A stretch of 64,000 bases of DNA from the NCBI GenBank assembly GCA_002173095.1, contig NHBK01000017.1:1-64000 (forward strand), read 5' to 3'. A program made the position numbers and the translations under genes. This document shows, piece by piece, positions 8,478 to 17,926 of the stretch (position 1 is the first letter of the stretch; each line of letters begins with the position of its first letter). This stretch comes from Hyphomonadaceae bacterium TMED5 (GTDB taxonomy: Bacteria > Pseudomonadota > Alphaproteobacteria > Caulobacterales > Hyphomonadaceae). The notes beneath the pieces are model-generated. The model saw only the letters and a program-made list of their open reading frames with translations. It was not told where the DNA came from and searched no databases.

Positions 8478-9389
8478 ATGAGAACGACTCTTGTAATTCT
8501 GCTCGTCGCGCTTGGCATTGCTGCACTCGCGGGCCTCAACAGCTTCTATACGGTTCGTCAGGACCAGCAGGCACTCGTCCTGCAATTCGGTAACCCGGTT
8601 GCCGTGCGCAATGAGTACCAGCTTTCTGAATCCGGCGAAGAAATCGACGAAGCTGGCCTGTTCTTCAAACTGCCATGGGAAGAGGTCATCAAACTCGACC
8701 GTAAGAACATCGGTAGCAATATTGCGAACATTGAAGTTCTGGCGTCCGACCAACGCCGCCTGACCGTGGACGCATTTGTCCGCTGGCGGATTGTTGATCC
8801 ACTGACCTTCTATCAGCGCTTCCGTACGGAGCGTAATGCTGTTGGTCAGATCCAGCGCTTCACCGAAACCAATATTCGTAACGCACTTGGTCAGGTTCCA
8901 GTCCCGGAAATCATTTCAGGTCAGCGTGTGGCTCTGATGAATGAAATCCGCCTCAACGTGAACCAGGCGCTGAATGGTACAGGCATCGATATTATCGACG
9001 TACGTATCCGTCAGGCTGACCTTCCAGTTGCCGTTGCTGAAGGCATTTACGAGCGCATGCGTTCAGAACGTGAGCAGGAAGCCCAGCGCATCCGTTCTGA
9101 AGGTGATGAGCAGGCGCTTCTGATAGAAGCTCAGGCTAACCGCGAACAAACGGTTATCCGCGCTGAAGCAAACCAGCAGTCCGAGGAAATTCGTGGTGCT
9201 GGCGACGCTGAAGCCAACCGTATCTATGCTGAAGCATATGGCCGGGACATTGGCTTCTTCCGCCTTCAACGTGGTCTGATTGCGTGTGAGCGCGCTATTC
9301 AGGAAGGCACTGTTGTGGTGGTCGACTCTGAAGAGCTCGATATCTGCCGTGTCTTCATTGAAGGTGCCCGCGCCGCAAGCGGCCGCTAA
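8478..9389 (+). CDS. hflC: HflC, membrane regulator of the FtsH protease
   Basis: This is the partner of HflK in the FtsH-associated complex. The 303-residue protein begins with a single signal-anchor helix (residues 4-20) and then carries the band-7 domain, with FYTVRQDQQALVLQFG near its start and the hallmark coiled segment REQEAQRIRSEGDEQALLIEAQANREQ towards the end. It lies 12 nt downstream of hflK and 8 nt upstream of the DUF2065 frame, forming hflK-hflC-DUF2065. A terminator-like hairpin lies 35 nt after its stop. Confidence 0.95.
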   Translation: MRTTLVILLVALGIAALAGLNSFYTVRQDQQALVLQFGNPVAVRNEYQLSESGEEIDEAGLFFKLPWEEVIKLDRKNIGSNIANIEVLASDQRRLTVDAFVRWRIVDPLTFYQRFRTERNAVGQIQRFTETNIRNALGQVPVPEIISGQRVALMNEIRLNVNQALNGTGIDIIDVRIRQADLPVAVAEGIYERMRSEREQEAQRIRSEGDEQALLIEAQANREQTVIRAEANQQSEEIRGAGDAEANRIYAEAYGRDIGFFRLQRGLIACERAIQEGTVVVVDSEELDICRVFIEGARAASGR

Positions 9390-9397
9390 GCGTCTTC

Positions 9398-9595
9398 GTG
9401 ATGAGCATTTTCATCTTCGCATTAGGCCTTCTACTCGCTGTAGAAGGCCTTTTGTATGCCATCGCCCCAATCTTCATGAAGAAGCTTGCTGCCATGCTGA
9501 TCGGCACCGAAGAGGACAAGGTGCGCCAGAGCGGAATAATCGCGGCCACGCTGGGTGCTGTGCTGATCTACATCGCTGCACGTTTCTTCCGATAG
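9398..9595 (+). CDS. DUF2065 small inner-membrane protein (YjeT-like)
   Basis: The 65-residue product has two hydrophobic helices (about residues 3-22 and 47-62) around a basic loop, matching the DUF2065 family usually found just after hflC. Its function is unknown; the location suggests a link with HflKC-FtsH. Translation may begin at GTG 9398 or ATG 9401, and I see no strong ribosome site, so coupling to hflC is likely. An 11-bp intrinsic-terminator-like hairpin lies inside its early codons, which is unusual. Confidence 0.8.
   Translation: MMSIFIFALGLLLAVEGLLYAIAPIFMKKLAAMLIGTEEDKVRQSGIIAATLGAVLIYIAARFFR
9424..9455 (+). terminator. Terminator-like hairpin inside the DUF2065 gene
   Basis: AGGCCTTCTAC and its exact complement flank a 5-nt loop, and the stem is followed directly by TTTTGT. 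It sits 35 nt after the hflC stop, codons 9 to 19 of the DUF2065 frame. It could end most hflKC transcripts and so limit DUF2065 and downstream expression. The T-tract is short, so partial termination is likely. Confidence 0.5.
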
Positions 9596-9693
9596 AGCGA
9601 CTCAACTATTTAAACTTACCATCTGGCCAATTGCCGGAATGGATATACCTGCTTAAGACTGAAGCTGACGGTTAGAGGAAATTGGGAAACTTC

Positions 9694-11133
9694 ATGAGTC
9701 TGAACAAGATTGTCATCGGTTTATCGGTTGCAGCGCTGGCCAGCATGAGCACTGCGTTTGCTCAAACGACCGCCGAGCAGACCAGCCTTCAGGTCGACAA
9801 TCATCGTACACCTGACGGGTTTTCAGAGCTTTCCCGAACCCTCATGCCATCCGTCGTCAACATCTCCACGTCACAGCGCGTGATCGAGGCAGGCCTTCCG
9901 GAGTTTCCGCAAGGTTCGCCAATGGAGCGCTTCAACGACCTTTTCGGTCGAGATGGTGATGGCTTCCGACGCACATCCTCACTTGGGTCTGGTTTCGTAA
10001 TCGACGAGACCGGTTTCATCGTCACAAACAACCATGTGATTGAAGGCGCTGATGAGATCGAGGTCTCATTCGCTGATGGACGTACTTATCCGGCCGAACT
10101 CGTGGGTCGTGACGCCGACACCGACATTGCTGTTCTGAAAATTGAACCACGCGCAGCCCTGCCTGCCCTGTCATTTGCCGATTCTGATGAAGCTGAAGTT
10201 GGCGACTGGGTGATTGCGATCGGCAACCCGTTCGGCCTTGGCGGCTCTGTGTCTGCCGGCATCATCTCTGCGCGCAGCCGCGACATCAACGCGGGCTCTT
10301 ACGACGATTTCATTCAGACGGACGCCGCGATTAACCGCGGTAACTCCGGCGGTCCGTTGTTCAACCTCTCCGGCGAGGTTGTCGGCGTAAACACGGCGAT
10401 CATTTCACCAACCGGTGGCTCTGTCGGTATTGGTTTTTCCGTACCGTCCAACCTCGCCTCACACATTGTGGACCAGCTGATCGAGGAAGGTCGCGTCCGT
10501 CGCGGCTATCTGGGTATCAATATTCAGGCCGTCGATATGGCACTGGCCCGCACTTACGGCCTGACCAACGCCGCTGGTGTCATCGTGACAGAAGTCACAG
10601 AGGACAGCCCGGGTGAAGAAGCTGGCATTGAAGTAGGTGACCTAATTCTGCGCTTTGACGGCTCTCTCATCACCGAAACCCGCCAGCTGTCTCGCATGGT
10701 CGCGGAAGCCGAGTTGGGTGAACCAATGCGGATGAACATCATCCGTGGTGAGCGCCGCCAGGAACTCACAGTCACCCTGCGCGAACGCGAAGAAGAGCTG
10801 CCAGAAGACGTTGAAGACGACATGCCACCAGCGCTGTTTGCCGGCGCGAATGCGTATGGTCTGGTACTGATCGAAGTGACGGAAGAAGCTCGTCGCCGCT
10901 GGCAGATCCCTACCCCGGTTGAAGGCGCATTGATCGATCTGGTCGATCCGGATGGCCCGTCTTACGGCCAGCTTGAAAAGGGCGATGTCATCACTGAAAT
11001 CGCGTTCCAGCCCGTGACATCCCCTGCAGATGCAGACGAACTTCTGGAATTAGAGGGCGGCTCTGACCCCCTCCTCGTAAAAGTGGTGCGCCATGGCCGC
11101 GTCTCTTTCTACGCCCTCGAACTTGAAAGCTGA
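9694..11133 (+). CDS. degP: Periplasmic serine protease of the DegP/HtrA family
   Basis: The 479-residue protein has a Sec signal peptide (cleavage after about STAFAQ), a trypsin-like domain and two PDZ domains. The catalytic triad is visible: His114 (TNNHVIEG), Asp144 (DTDIAVLK) and Ser218 (NRGNSGGPL). Family members degrade and refold damaged envelope proteins. The frame is open back to a TTG at 9682, but ATG 9694 is preceded by GGGAA at a good distance and gives a clean signal peptide. It follows hflKC and DUF2065, a recurrent order that places envelope and membrane quality control together. Confidence 0.95.
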   Translation: MSLNKIVIGLSVAALASMSTAFAQTTAEQTSLQVDNHRTPDGFSELSRTLMPSVVNISTSQRVIEAGLPEFPQGSPMERFNDLFGRDGDGFRRTSSLGSGFVIDETGFIVTNNHVIEGADEIEVSFADGRTYPAELVGRDADTDIAVLKIEPRAALPALSFADSDEAEVGDWVIAIGNPFGLGGSVSAGIISARSRDINAGSYDDFIQTDAAINRGNSGGPLFNLSGEVVGVNTAIISPTGGSVGIGFSVPSNLASHIVDQLIEEGRVRRGYLGINIQAVDMALARTYGLTNAAGVIVTEVTEDSPGEEAGIEVGDLILRFDGSLITETRQLSRMVAEAELGEPMRMNIIRGERRQELTVTLREREEELPEDVEDDMPPALFAGANAYGLVLIEVTEEARRRWQIPTPVEGALIDLVDPDGPSYGQLEKGDVITEIAFQPVTSPADADELLELEGGSDPLLVKVVRHGRVSFYALELES

Positions 11134-11141
11134 TCGGGCGG

Positions 11142-12053
11142 TTAGTCTTCGACAACCACCCATTCTGATTTCGGAATGCCCTGGAAATAGAGCGCTGTCG
11201 CAAGCGATGGCCCTTTGATGACGGCATTCGCCGCTTCGGCCAGAACCGGGTGCGGATGATAGCCAACGCCCATGCCTGCGGCTTCAATCATCGCCATATC
11301 GTTTGCGCCATCCCCCATGGAGATCACGTCAGCATCGGTGATTCCCATCGCTGCGACGGCTTCGTTCAGTCGGTCCAGCTTAGCCTGACGGCCAAGAATA
11401 GGTCGACCAACTTCACCGGTCAGCGCTTTCTCATCCATTTCCAGCGTATTGGCGTAGTTTTCGTCAAAGCCTGCAGCTTTCGCCACGCGCGATGTGAAAT
11501 AGGTGAAGCCACCAGACACGAGCAGACACTTGCCGCCACGCGCTTTCATGGTCGCCGTCAGCGTCTTCACGCCCGGGTTCAGCGTGATGCGCTCATCAAA
11601 GCATTGCTGGAGCGCCGAAACTGAAAGTCCTTTCAGCAGACCGACGCGCTCTGTCAGCGCCGCTTCAAAATCCAGCTCGCCACGCATGGCGCGTTCTGTG
11701 ATCTTCGAAATCTCCGATTTGATACCCGCATAATCGGCCAGCTCATCAATGCATTCCTGGCCAATCACGGTTGAATCCATATCGCAGATCAGAAGTTTCT
11801 TCGCGCGGCCTTCATCCGGACCAATAAATACGTCGAATCCAGCACCGAGTTCGGCTTCCAACTCGCCAGAAAGCGCTTCAGCTTCATCTTCGGAAAGCGG
11901 AAGACGAAATTCCATAGCGCCTGGTCCGAGAATGCGAATGCTCGCAGATTGCAGGCGTTCTGGCGCAGCGTGACGCTCGCCATCATGGGAAACGATGACA
12001 ACAGCAAACAAAACAGAGGCGTCGGCGGAAGCGGCAGATGATGTGGTGCTCAT
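11142..12053 (-). CDS. serB: Phosphoserine phosphatase
   Basis: This HAD-superfamily enzyme catalyses the last step of serine synthesis, hydrolysing O-phosphoserine. The nucleophile motif is DMDSTV (Asp91 and Asp93 by count), followed by the serine-specific RAMRGELDFEAAL segment, LLVSGGFTYF (motif II) and GDGANDMAMI (motif IV). The N-terminal 80 residues are an ACT-like extension, as in other alphaproteobacterial SerB. It converges on degP with only 8 bp between the stops and is divergent from miaA over 40 bp, so the two starts share one small promoter region. Confidence 0.95.
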   Translation of the reverse strand: MSTTSSAASADASVLFAVVIVSHDGERHAAPERLQSASIRILGPGAMEFRLPLSEDEAEALSGELEAELGAGFDVFIGPDEGRAKKLLICDMDSTVIGQECIDELADYAGIKSEISKITERAMRGELDFEAALTERVGLLKGLSVSALQQCFDERITLNPGVKTLTATMKARGGKCLLVSGGFTYFTSRVAKAAGFDENYANTLEMDEKALTGEVGRPILGRQAKLDRLNEAVAAMGITDADVISMGDGANDMAMIEAAGMGVGYHPHPVLAEAANAVIKGPSLATALYFQGIPKSEWVVVED

Positions 12054-12092
12054 GATTGGGTTTCACAAATCCTTCAAACAGTCTAATCTGGC

Positions 12093-13040
12093 GTGATGCG
12101 CCCAGCCATCCTAATCCACGGTCCCACCGCCAGCGGCAAGACCCAAATTTCAATCAATATTGCGAAACGACTGGATGGTGAGGTCGTAAACGCCGATTCC
12201 ATGCAGGTCTATAGTGGGCTGCGTGTTCTGACCGCGCGACCGTCTGACGAGGAAATGGCTGAAGTCCCTCACCATTTGTTCGGCTATAAAGACCCGTCCG
12301 AGGCCGGGTCGGCTGGCAGCTGGCTGAGCGATGCCCGCACGGTTATCCGTCAGATACAAATGCGCGGTCGTGTCCCCATCATTATTGGCGGTACCGGCCT
12401 GCACCTTTTGGCGCTGACACAGGGCCTTTCTGAAATCCCACCGATTCCGGAAGATACACGGTCCGACATTCGCGCCATGGTGCAAAAACAAGGCGTGGAA
12501 TACGCCTATGCCAAACTTTCTGAAATCGACGCCACCAGCGCAGAGAAGATCAAACCGAACGACAAACAGCGCATCTCTCGCGCTCTTGAGGTGTGGTCGG
12601 CGACTGGAAAACCGCTCTCCAGCTATCATGAACGGCGCACACCGCCTGTGCTATCTGATGGTGACTGGATGGGCGTTGCTCTTACGCCGCCGCGTAGTCG
12701 TCTCTATGCGCGTATCGACCGCCGCTTTGCCGGCATGTTAATGGAAGGTGCAATGGATGAAGCGCGGCAATTGGCGGAGCGTAATCTGGACCCGTCACTT
12801 CCCGCTATGAAGGCGCATGGCATGCCGTGGCTTCTGGCCTATCTTCGCGGGGAACTGAGCGCGGATCTGGCGGCCGAATACGCCAAGCGTGACACGCGCC
12901 GTTATGCCAAACGGCAATTCACCTGGATCTCGCATCAATTCCCATTCTGGCCAAGAATCCCATCAATTGAGCCAGAAGTGCGACAAAAGGTTATTTCTGC
13001 CCTTTTTAAAGAGATTGACGGCGCTTTTTCGAAAAGATAA
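12093..13040 (+). CDS. miaA: tRNA dimethylallyltransferase
   Basis: MiaA transfers a dimethylallyl group to A37 of tRNAs reading UNN codons. The P-loop GPTASGKT is at residues 10-17, followed by NADSMQVYSGLRVLTARPS, the IIGGTGLHLLAL segment and the C-terminal KRDTRRYAKRQFTW motif that contacts tRNA. The length (315 aa) is normal. GTG 12093 and ATG 12096 are both possible starts. It is divergent from serB. The ilv leader starts 28 nt after its stop, so the gap holds little room for a separate promoter. Confidence 0.95.
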   Translation: MMRPAILIHGPTASGKTQISINIAKRLDGEVVNADSMQVYSGLRVLTARPSDEEMAEVPHHLFGYKDPSEAGSAGSWLSDARTVIRQIQMRGRVPIIIGGTGLHLLALTQGLSEIPPIPEDTRSDIRAMVQKQGVEYAYAKLSEIDATSAEKIKPNDKQRISRALEVWSATGKPLSSYHERRTPPVLSDGDWMGVALTPPRSRLYARIDRRFAGMLMEGAMDEARQLAERNLDPSLPAMKAHGMPWLLAYLRGELSADLAAEYAKRDTRRYAKRQFTWISHQFPFWPRIPSIEPEVRQKVISALFKEIDGAFSKR

Positions 13041-13068
13041 CCTATAGACCTTGGTTAAGAGGAATACT

Positions 13069-13116
13069 ATGAGCAAACTGCTCGTCGTCGTGAGAAAGCG
13101 CCTGCCGGTGGAGTGA
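13069..13116 (+). CDS. ilvL: Leu/Val-rich leader peptide of the ilv operon
   Basis: A 15-codon frame, MSKLLVVVRKRLPVE, is preceded by AAGAGGA with 5-nt spacing. It contains three Leu and four Val codons, five of them consecutive (LLVVV), directly upstream of acetohydroxyacid synthase. That is the design of a ribosome-stalling attenuation leader sensing branched-chain aminoacyl-tRNA. It lacks Ile codons, so Leu and Val supply would be what is sensed. It is followed by a hairpin that overlaps its last codons and then by an intrinsic terminator. I infer function from layout; no antiterminator pairing with the terminator was found convincingly. Confidence 0.75.
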   Translation: MSKLLVVVRKRLPVE

Positions 13117-13136
13117 GATCACTTCAGCGCAGGCGC
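13098..13136 (+). promoter_or_regulatory. Leader hairpin overlapping the end of the ilv leader peptide
   Basis: GCGCCTGC at 13098-13105 pairs exactly with GCAGGCGC at 13129-13136, and a smaller inner stem surrounds the leader stop codon. A ribosome stalled on the Leu/Val codons (13078-13092) would cover the 5' arm and release the 3' arm, a plausible switch. Confidence 0.55.
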
Positions 13137-13144
13137 GGTTATGC

Positions 13145-13173
13145 AAGGGGCTCAGTGGGCCCCTTTATTTTTG
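13145..13173 (+). terminator. Intrinsic terminator before ilvB (candidate attenuator)
   Basis: AAGGGGCT pairs with GGCCCCTT around a 5-nt loop, followed by TTATTTTTG. It ends 34 bp before the chosen ilvB start and 57 bp after the leader peptide stop, so default termination here would shut off ilvB and ilvN. Confidence 0.75.
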
Positions 13174-13206
13174 TTTAAATTACCGGCTAATGGCCCAAAC
13201 ACGGGA

Positions 13207-14988
13207 ATGGTAGAAATGGACAGGCAAGATATGATCGGAGAAACGGAACTGACGATGACAGGTGCTGAAATCGTCGTACGTGCGCTTCGCGATCAGGGTG
13301 TGGAAACGCTATTCGGATATCCGGGTGGCGCGGTCCTACCTATCTATGACGCACTGTTCTCCACGCCTGAGCTACAGCACATTCTCGTTCGCCATGAACA
13401 AGGTGCAGGCCATGCGGCTGAGGGCTATGCGCGTTCTACCGGTAAGCCGGGCGTTTGCCTTGTAACGTCTGGCCCTGGCGCGACGAATATGGTTACGCCG
13501 ATTGCGGACGCGATGATGGATTCCATTCCAATGGTTGTCCTCACCGGCCAGGTTCCAAGCCATCTCATCGGCACTGATGCGTTTCAGGAATGCGACACAG
13601 TTGGCATTACGCGCTGCTGCGCGAAGCACAATTACCTCGTTCGCGATGTGAACGACCTTGCGCGCGTTATGCATGAAGCCTTTCTGATCGCGACCACTGG
13701 CCGTCCCGGCCCGGTTGTCATCGACATTCCGAAAGACATTCAGTTCGCGACCGGCACCTACACCGGCCCGACTGGCGCAAAGCATAAGACCTATCATCCG
13801 GCGTCTGAGCCGCATGAGGCGAGCATTGAAGCTGCGCTGGAACTGATGCGTCAGGCCCGTCGCCCTGTCTTCTATACAGGTGGCGGCATTATCAACTCTG
13901 GTACAGAGGCGAGCGTGGCTCTGCGTCAGCTGGTTGCGGAAACCAATTTCCCGATCACCTCTACGCTGATGGGTCTTGGCGCTTACCCGGCTTCCGGCAA
14001 GAACTGGCTCGGCATGGTTGGCATGCACGGCGCCTATGAAGCCAATCACGCCATGCATGATTGTGACGTTATGATCTGCCTTGGCGCTCGCTTTGACGAC
14101 CGTGTAACCGGTCGCCTTGATGCGTTCTCACCAAATTCCAAGAAGATCCACGTTGATATCGACCCGTCTTCCATCAACAAGACGGTTCGCGTTGATGTTC
14201 CGGTCATTGCTGACGCAGGCAAAGCGATCAACGCGCTCCTTCAGGGCTGGCAACAGCAACAACACCCGCGCAATGATCTGAGCGAGTGGTGGAGCCAGAT
14301 CAACGGATGGCGTGACCGCAAAGGCTTTGCCTATGACAAGCTCGAAGACCAGATCAAACCGCAATATGCGATTGAGCGTCTTTATGAGCTGACGAAAGCG
14401 AAAGACACCTACATCACGACCGAAGTCGGCCAGCACCAGATGTGGGCGGCGCAGCACTTCCATTTCGAAGAGCCGCATCGCTGGATGACATCTGGCGGTC
14501 TCGGTACAATGGGCTATGGTCTGCCAGCAGCGCTTGGCGTTCAGGCGGCGCACCCGGATGCTCTCGTTATCGACATTGCAGGCGAAGCCTCTATTCAGAT
14601 GTGCATGCAGGAAATGTCGACAGCGGTTCAGTTCAACCTGCCGATCAAAATCTTCATTCTGAACAATGAATGGATGGGCATGGTGCGCCAATGGCAGCAA
14701 TTGCTGCACGGCGAGCGCTATTCACACTCTTATAGCGACAGCCTTCCGGACTTTGTTGCACTGGCCAAAGCCTATGGCGGCCATGGCATTCAATGTCGCG
14801 ATCCGAAAGATCTCGATGCCGCCATTCAGGAAATGATCGATTACGACGGTCCGGTACTGTTTGATTGCCTCGTGACCAAGGATGAAAACTGCTTCCCGAT
14901 GATACCATCAGGCGCAGCGCACAATGAGATGATCCTTGGAAAGATCACCGGCGATGAAATCGACGAAGCCGGCAAGGTATTGGTTTAA
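13207..14988 (+). CDS. ilvB: Acetohydroxyacid synthase, large catalytic subunit
   Basis: This thiamine-diphosphate and FAD enzyme joins two pyruvates, or pyruvate and 2-ketobutyrate, in the first shared step of Ile/Val/Leu synthesis. The catalytic Glu64 lies in VRHEQGAGHAAEGYAR, and the C-terminal cofactor segment is present. In the Mg-ThDP motif the usual GD is GE (GEASIQM, residues 459-465), a variant I believe is common among alphaproteobacterial forms. The frame is open back to 13141, which would include the terminator; starts at 13207, 13216 or 13231 are all reasonable and 13207 was chosen. ilvN follows after 136 bp. Confidence 0.95.
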   Translation: MVEMDRQDMIGETELTMTGAEIVVRALRDQGVETLFGYPGGAVLPIYDALFSTPELQHILVRHEQGAGHAAEGYARSTGKPGVCLVTSGPGATNMVTPIADAMMDSIPMVVLTGQVPSHLIGTDAFQECDTVGITRCCAKHNYLVRDVNDLARVMHEAFLIATTGRPGPVVIDIPKDIQFATGTYTGPTGAKHKTYHPASEPHEASIEAALELMRQARRPVFYTGGGIINSGTEASVALRQLVAETNFPITSTLMGLGAYPASGKNWLGMVGMHGAYEANHAMHDCDVMICLGARFDDRVTGRLDAFSPNSKKIHVDIDPSSINKTVRVDVPVIADAGKAINALLQGWQQQQHPRNDLSEWWSQINGWRDRKGFAYDKLEDQIKPQYAIERLYELTKAKDTYITTEVGQHQMWAAQHFHFEEPHRWMTSGGLGTMGYGLPAALGVQAAHPDALVIDIAGEASIQMCMQEMSTAVQFNLPIKIFILNNEWMGMVRQWQQLLHGERYSHSYSDSLPDFVALAKAYGGHGIQCRDPKDLDAAIQEMIDYDGPVLFDCLVTKDENCFPMIPSGAAHNEMILGKITGDEIDEAGKVLV

Positions 14989-15002
14989 CCGCAGCACGAA
15001 CA

Positions 15003-15039
15003 GCCGGGAGGCGTGATGATTATTCACTCGCCACCCGGC
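15003..15039 (+). other. Imperfect GC-rich hairpin between ilvB and ilvN
   Basis: GCCGGG-A-GGCG pairs with CGCC-A-CCCGGC, leaving one A/A mismatch. No T-tract follows. It could stabilise the upstream mRNA segment or set the ratio of the two subunits. Confidence 0.4.
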
Positions 15040-15124
15040 ATTTAAATGCATCACATTGATTATCGCTGGACGCGATACGTTCAGAACAATCACTACCCGC
15101 AGACGCCTGAACAGGACATAAGAC

Positions 15125-15691
15125 GTGAGCAACACGACAAGCACTCCCTCCCCGCAAAGCGCCTATTTCATCGATGATCATTCCGCTGACATGATCGTAC
15201 GACGCACATTGGCTGCTATTGTAGACAACGAACCGGGCGTGCTGGCTCGCGTCGTCGGCCTGTTCTCCGCGCGCGGATACAATATTGAAAGTCTCACCGT
15301 GGCTGAGGTGGACCGCAAGGCTCACCAATCGCGTATCACCATCGTAACGACAGGTACTGTGCAGATTATCGCGCAGATCAAAGCTCAGCTTGAGCGCCTT
15401 GTTCCTGTTGCCCGCGTGATCGACATCACCACGTCTCCGGCTGGCCTTGAGCGCGAACTCGCCCTGATTAAGGTCAAAGCCGAAACCGGTTCTGATGAGC
15501 GTGTGGAAGCCATGCGCCTTTCAGAGATTTTCCGCGCCCGCGTACTCGATGTCACATTGGAGAGTTTCATCTTCGAAGTGACCGGTGGCTCGTCAAAAAT
15601 TGACCAGTTCATCGAGCTGATGGAGCCTCTGGGGCTCGTTCAGGTCTCAAGAACAGGCGTTTTGAGCATTCAACGCGGTCTTCCCGAATAA
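15125..15691 (+). CDS. ilvN: Acetohydroxyacid synthase, small regulatory subunit
   Basis: The 188-residue protein begins, after a variable 25-residue tail, with an ACT domain (IVDNEPGVLARVVGLFSARGYNIESLTV, residues 35-62), the site where valine binds for feedback inhibition. The C-terminal half (RARVLDVTLESFIFEVTGGSSKIDQF) is the second domain that activates the large subunit. The start is GTG at 15125. It lies 136 bp downstream of ilvB and 75 bp upstream of ilvC on the same strand. In many related bacteria the gene is called ilvH; the symbol follows its partner here. Confidence 0.95.
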   Translation: MSNTTSTPSPQSAYFIDDHSADMIVRRTLAAIVDNEPGVLARVVGLFSARGYNIESLTVAEVDRKAHQSRITIVTTGTVQIIAQIKAQLERLVPVARVIDITTSPAGLERELALIKVKAETGSDERVEAMRLSEIFRARVLDVTLESFIFEVTGGSSKIDQFIELMEPLGLVQVSRTGVLSIQRGLPE

Positions 15692-15721
15692 ACACTTGAA
15701 GCAAAGTCTTGCTTCAGATAG

Positions 15722-16792
<1,071 letters not shown>

Positions 16793-16815
16793 GCCGCGTA
16801 ATTCTTTACTCAATC

Positions 16816-16850
16816 AAGGCTGCGTATCGAAAGGTACGCAGCCTTTTTTG
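16816..16850 (+). terminator. Intrinsic terminator after ilvC
   Basis: AAGGCTGCGTA pairs exactly with TACGCAGCCTT around an 8-nt loop and is followed by a run of T. It is 24 bp after the ilvC stop. Confidence 0.9.
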
Positions 16851-16953
16851 TAGGCGGCAAAAGACTTTCCCCCCAACGGAGAATGGCCTTTCATCAGATT
16901 CTGAAAACACGCATTGTGAACTCAAAGAGATGATCAGTTCTGGGGGCATTTCC

Positions 16954-17394
16954 GTGACACATACGGCAAGAACATTGAGTTTCCTTCTTCTGGCCGCAGC
17001 CGGGTCTTCGCTGACAGCACAGGCTGCCGATTACAGGCTCACACCGGGGCGCTGGGAAATTACCGAAGGCATGAGCCTTTCCAGCAATGCCACTCCGTCT
17101 CAGACCCGCTCCATCTGTATTCAGCACAATGAAACGCGCGTGACTGAGAACTGGTTTGTCGATCTGGCAAAGCCATCTCAATCCTGCAATTCCGTCATTA
17201 CGTCTGCCAGCGCAAACAGCGTCGAATTTGATCTGGTCTGCCCAAGTTCCAATGGCGACATTTCCGGTCCGGTCGATGTAAGCGTATCCAGTGGATCGTT
17301 TTCCATCTCCAGCGATCTGGCACTGCAACTGGGCGGCCACCCGCTGCCAATGCACCGCCAGCTAAACGCCCGGAATGTCGGTCAGTGCTATTAG
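16954..17394 (+). CDS. DUF3617 periplasmic protein (first of a pair)
   Basis: A 146-residue secreted protein with a signal peptide ending near LTAQA, then the DUF3617 core LTPGRWEITEGM at about residues 31-42, with spaced cysteines (SICIQ, QSCNSV, DLVCPS) as usual in the family. The function of DUF3617 is unknown. GTG 16954 was chosen because GGGGG lies 7 nt upstream and the signal peptide then begins at residue 1; ATG 16930 is an alternative. A second DUF3617 gene follows 84 bp later. Confidence 0.7.
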   Translation: MTHTARTLSFLLLAAAGSSLTAQAADYRLTPGRWEITEGMSLSSNATPSQTRSICIQHNETRVTENWFVDLAKPSQSCNSVITSASANSVEFDLVCPSSNGDISGPVDVSVSSGSFSISSDLALQLGGHPLPMHRQLNARNVGQCY

Positions 17395-17478
17395 CCAACG
17401 CTGCAGAACCGCCTCAGGCGTGTCTTTGAATTGCCCTATTTCCGGCGGACAAAAGACAGGACCTGAGGAGGGATGCTC

Positions 17479-17919
17479 ATGCGCCGCACTTTCACACTTA
17501 CAGCTCTGATCGTATCTGGCCTGATCGCAGGAACGGCCGCAGCGACTGAAGATGCGGAAATTTCCGTTGCACCCGGCCTTTGGAACTGGTCACACAGCAC
17601 CACGCTTGCTGGCGTGCCTTTCAGCGAAGAGAACACCGAATGCCTGCCGCCCGACATGGCCAGCGTGTCTCTTCAGGAAATGGCTGACGATTTGAATCAG
17701 GACTGCGTTGTGTCAGATATTCAGCCCATTCAGGCTGGCTATAGCTTCACCCTCACCTGTACAGGATTTTACACCGGTGAAGCCGAAGGCACGATGACCA
17801 AATTGTCTGACTATCAGCTCCAGATGGACGCTGAAGGTCAGGTTGGCCTTGCTGGCATGGAGGCAGACTTTTCTTTCTCAGCACGCGCTATGCGCGTCGA
17901 TGAGTGCCCTGTCCGCTAA
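17479..17919 (+). CDS. DUF3617 periplasmic protein (second of a pair)
   Basis: This 146-residue protein has a signal peptide (MRRTFTLTALIVSGLIAGTAAA) and the family signature VAPGLWNWSHSTTLAG, with cysteines at TECLPP, QDCVVS, TLTCTG and DECPVR. It is the same length as its neighbour but clearly diverged, so the pair is an old tandem duplication or two separate family members. ATG 17479 follows GGAGGG by 6 nt; ATG 17473 is too close to that site. It converges on the DMT transporter with a 7-bp gap. Confidence 0.7.
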   Translation: MRRTFTLTALIVSGLIAGTAAATEDAEISVAPGLWNWSHSTTLAGVPFSEENTECLPPDMASVSLQEMADDLNQDCVVSDIQPIQAGYSFTLTCTGFYTGEAEGTMTKLSDYQLQMDAEGQVGLAGMEADFSFSARAMRVDECPVR

Positions 17920-17926
17920 CTCACCT

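Noticed and set aside
13098-13136. A riboswitch upstream of ilvB
   Set aside because: The leader is short and explained by a translated peptide and hairpins; no known riboswitch core was recognised.
13141-13206. N-terminal extension of ilvB
   Set aside because: It would place the intrinsic terminator hairpin inside the coding sequence, and the extra residues resemble no acetohydroxyacid synthase.
15003-15039. Hairpin between ilvB and ilvN as a terminator
   Set aside because: No T-tract follows the stem, and ilvN needs the ilvB transcript or a promoter that I cannot see; kept only as a structural element.
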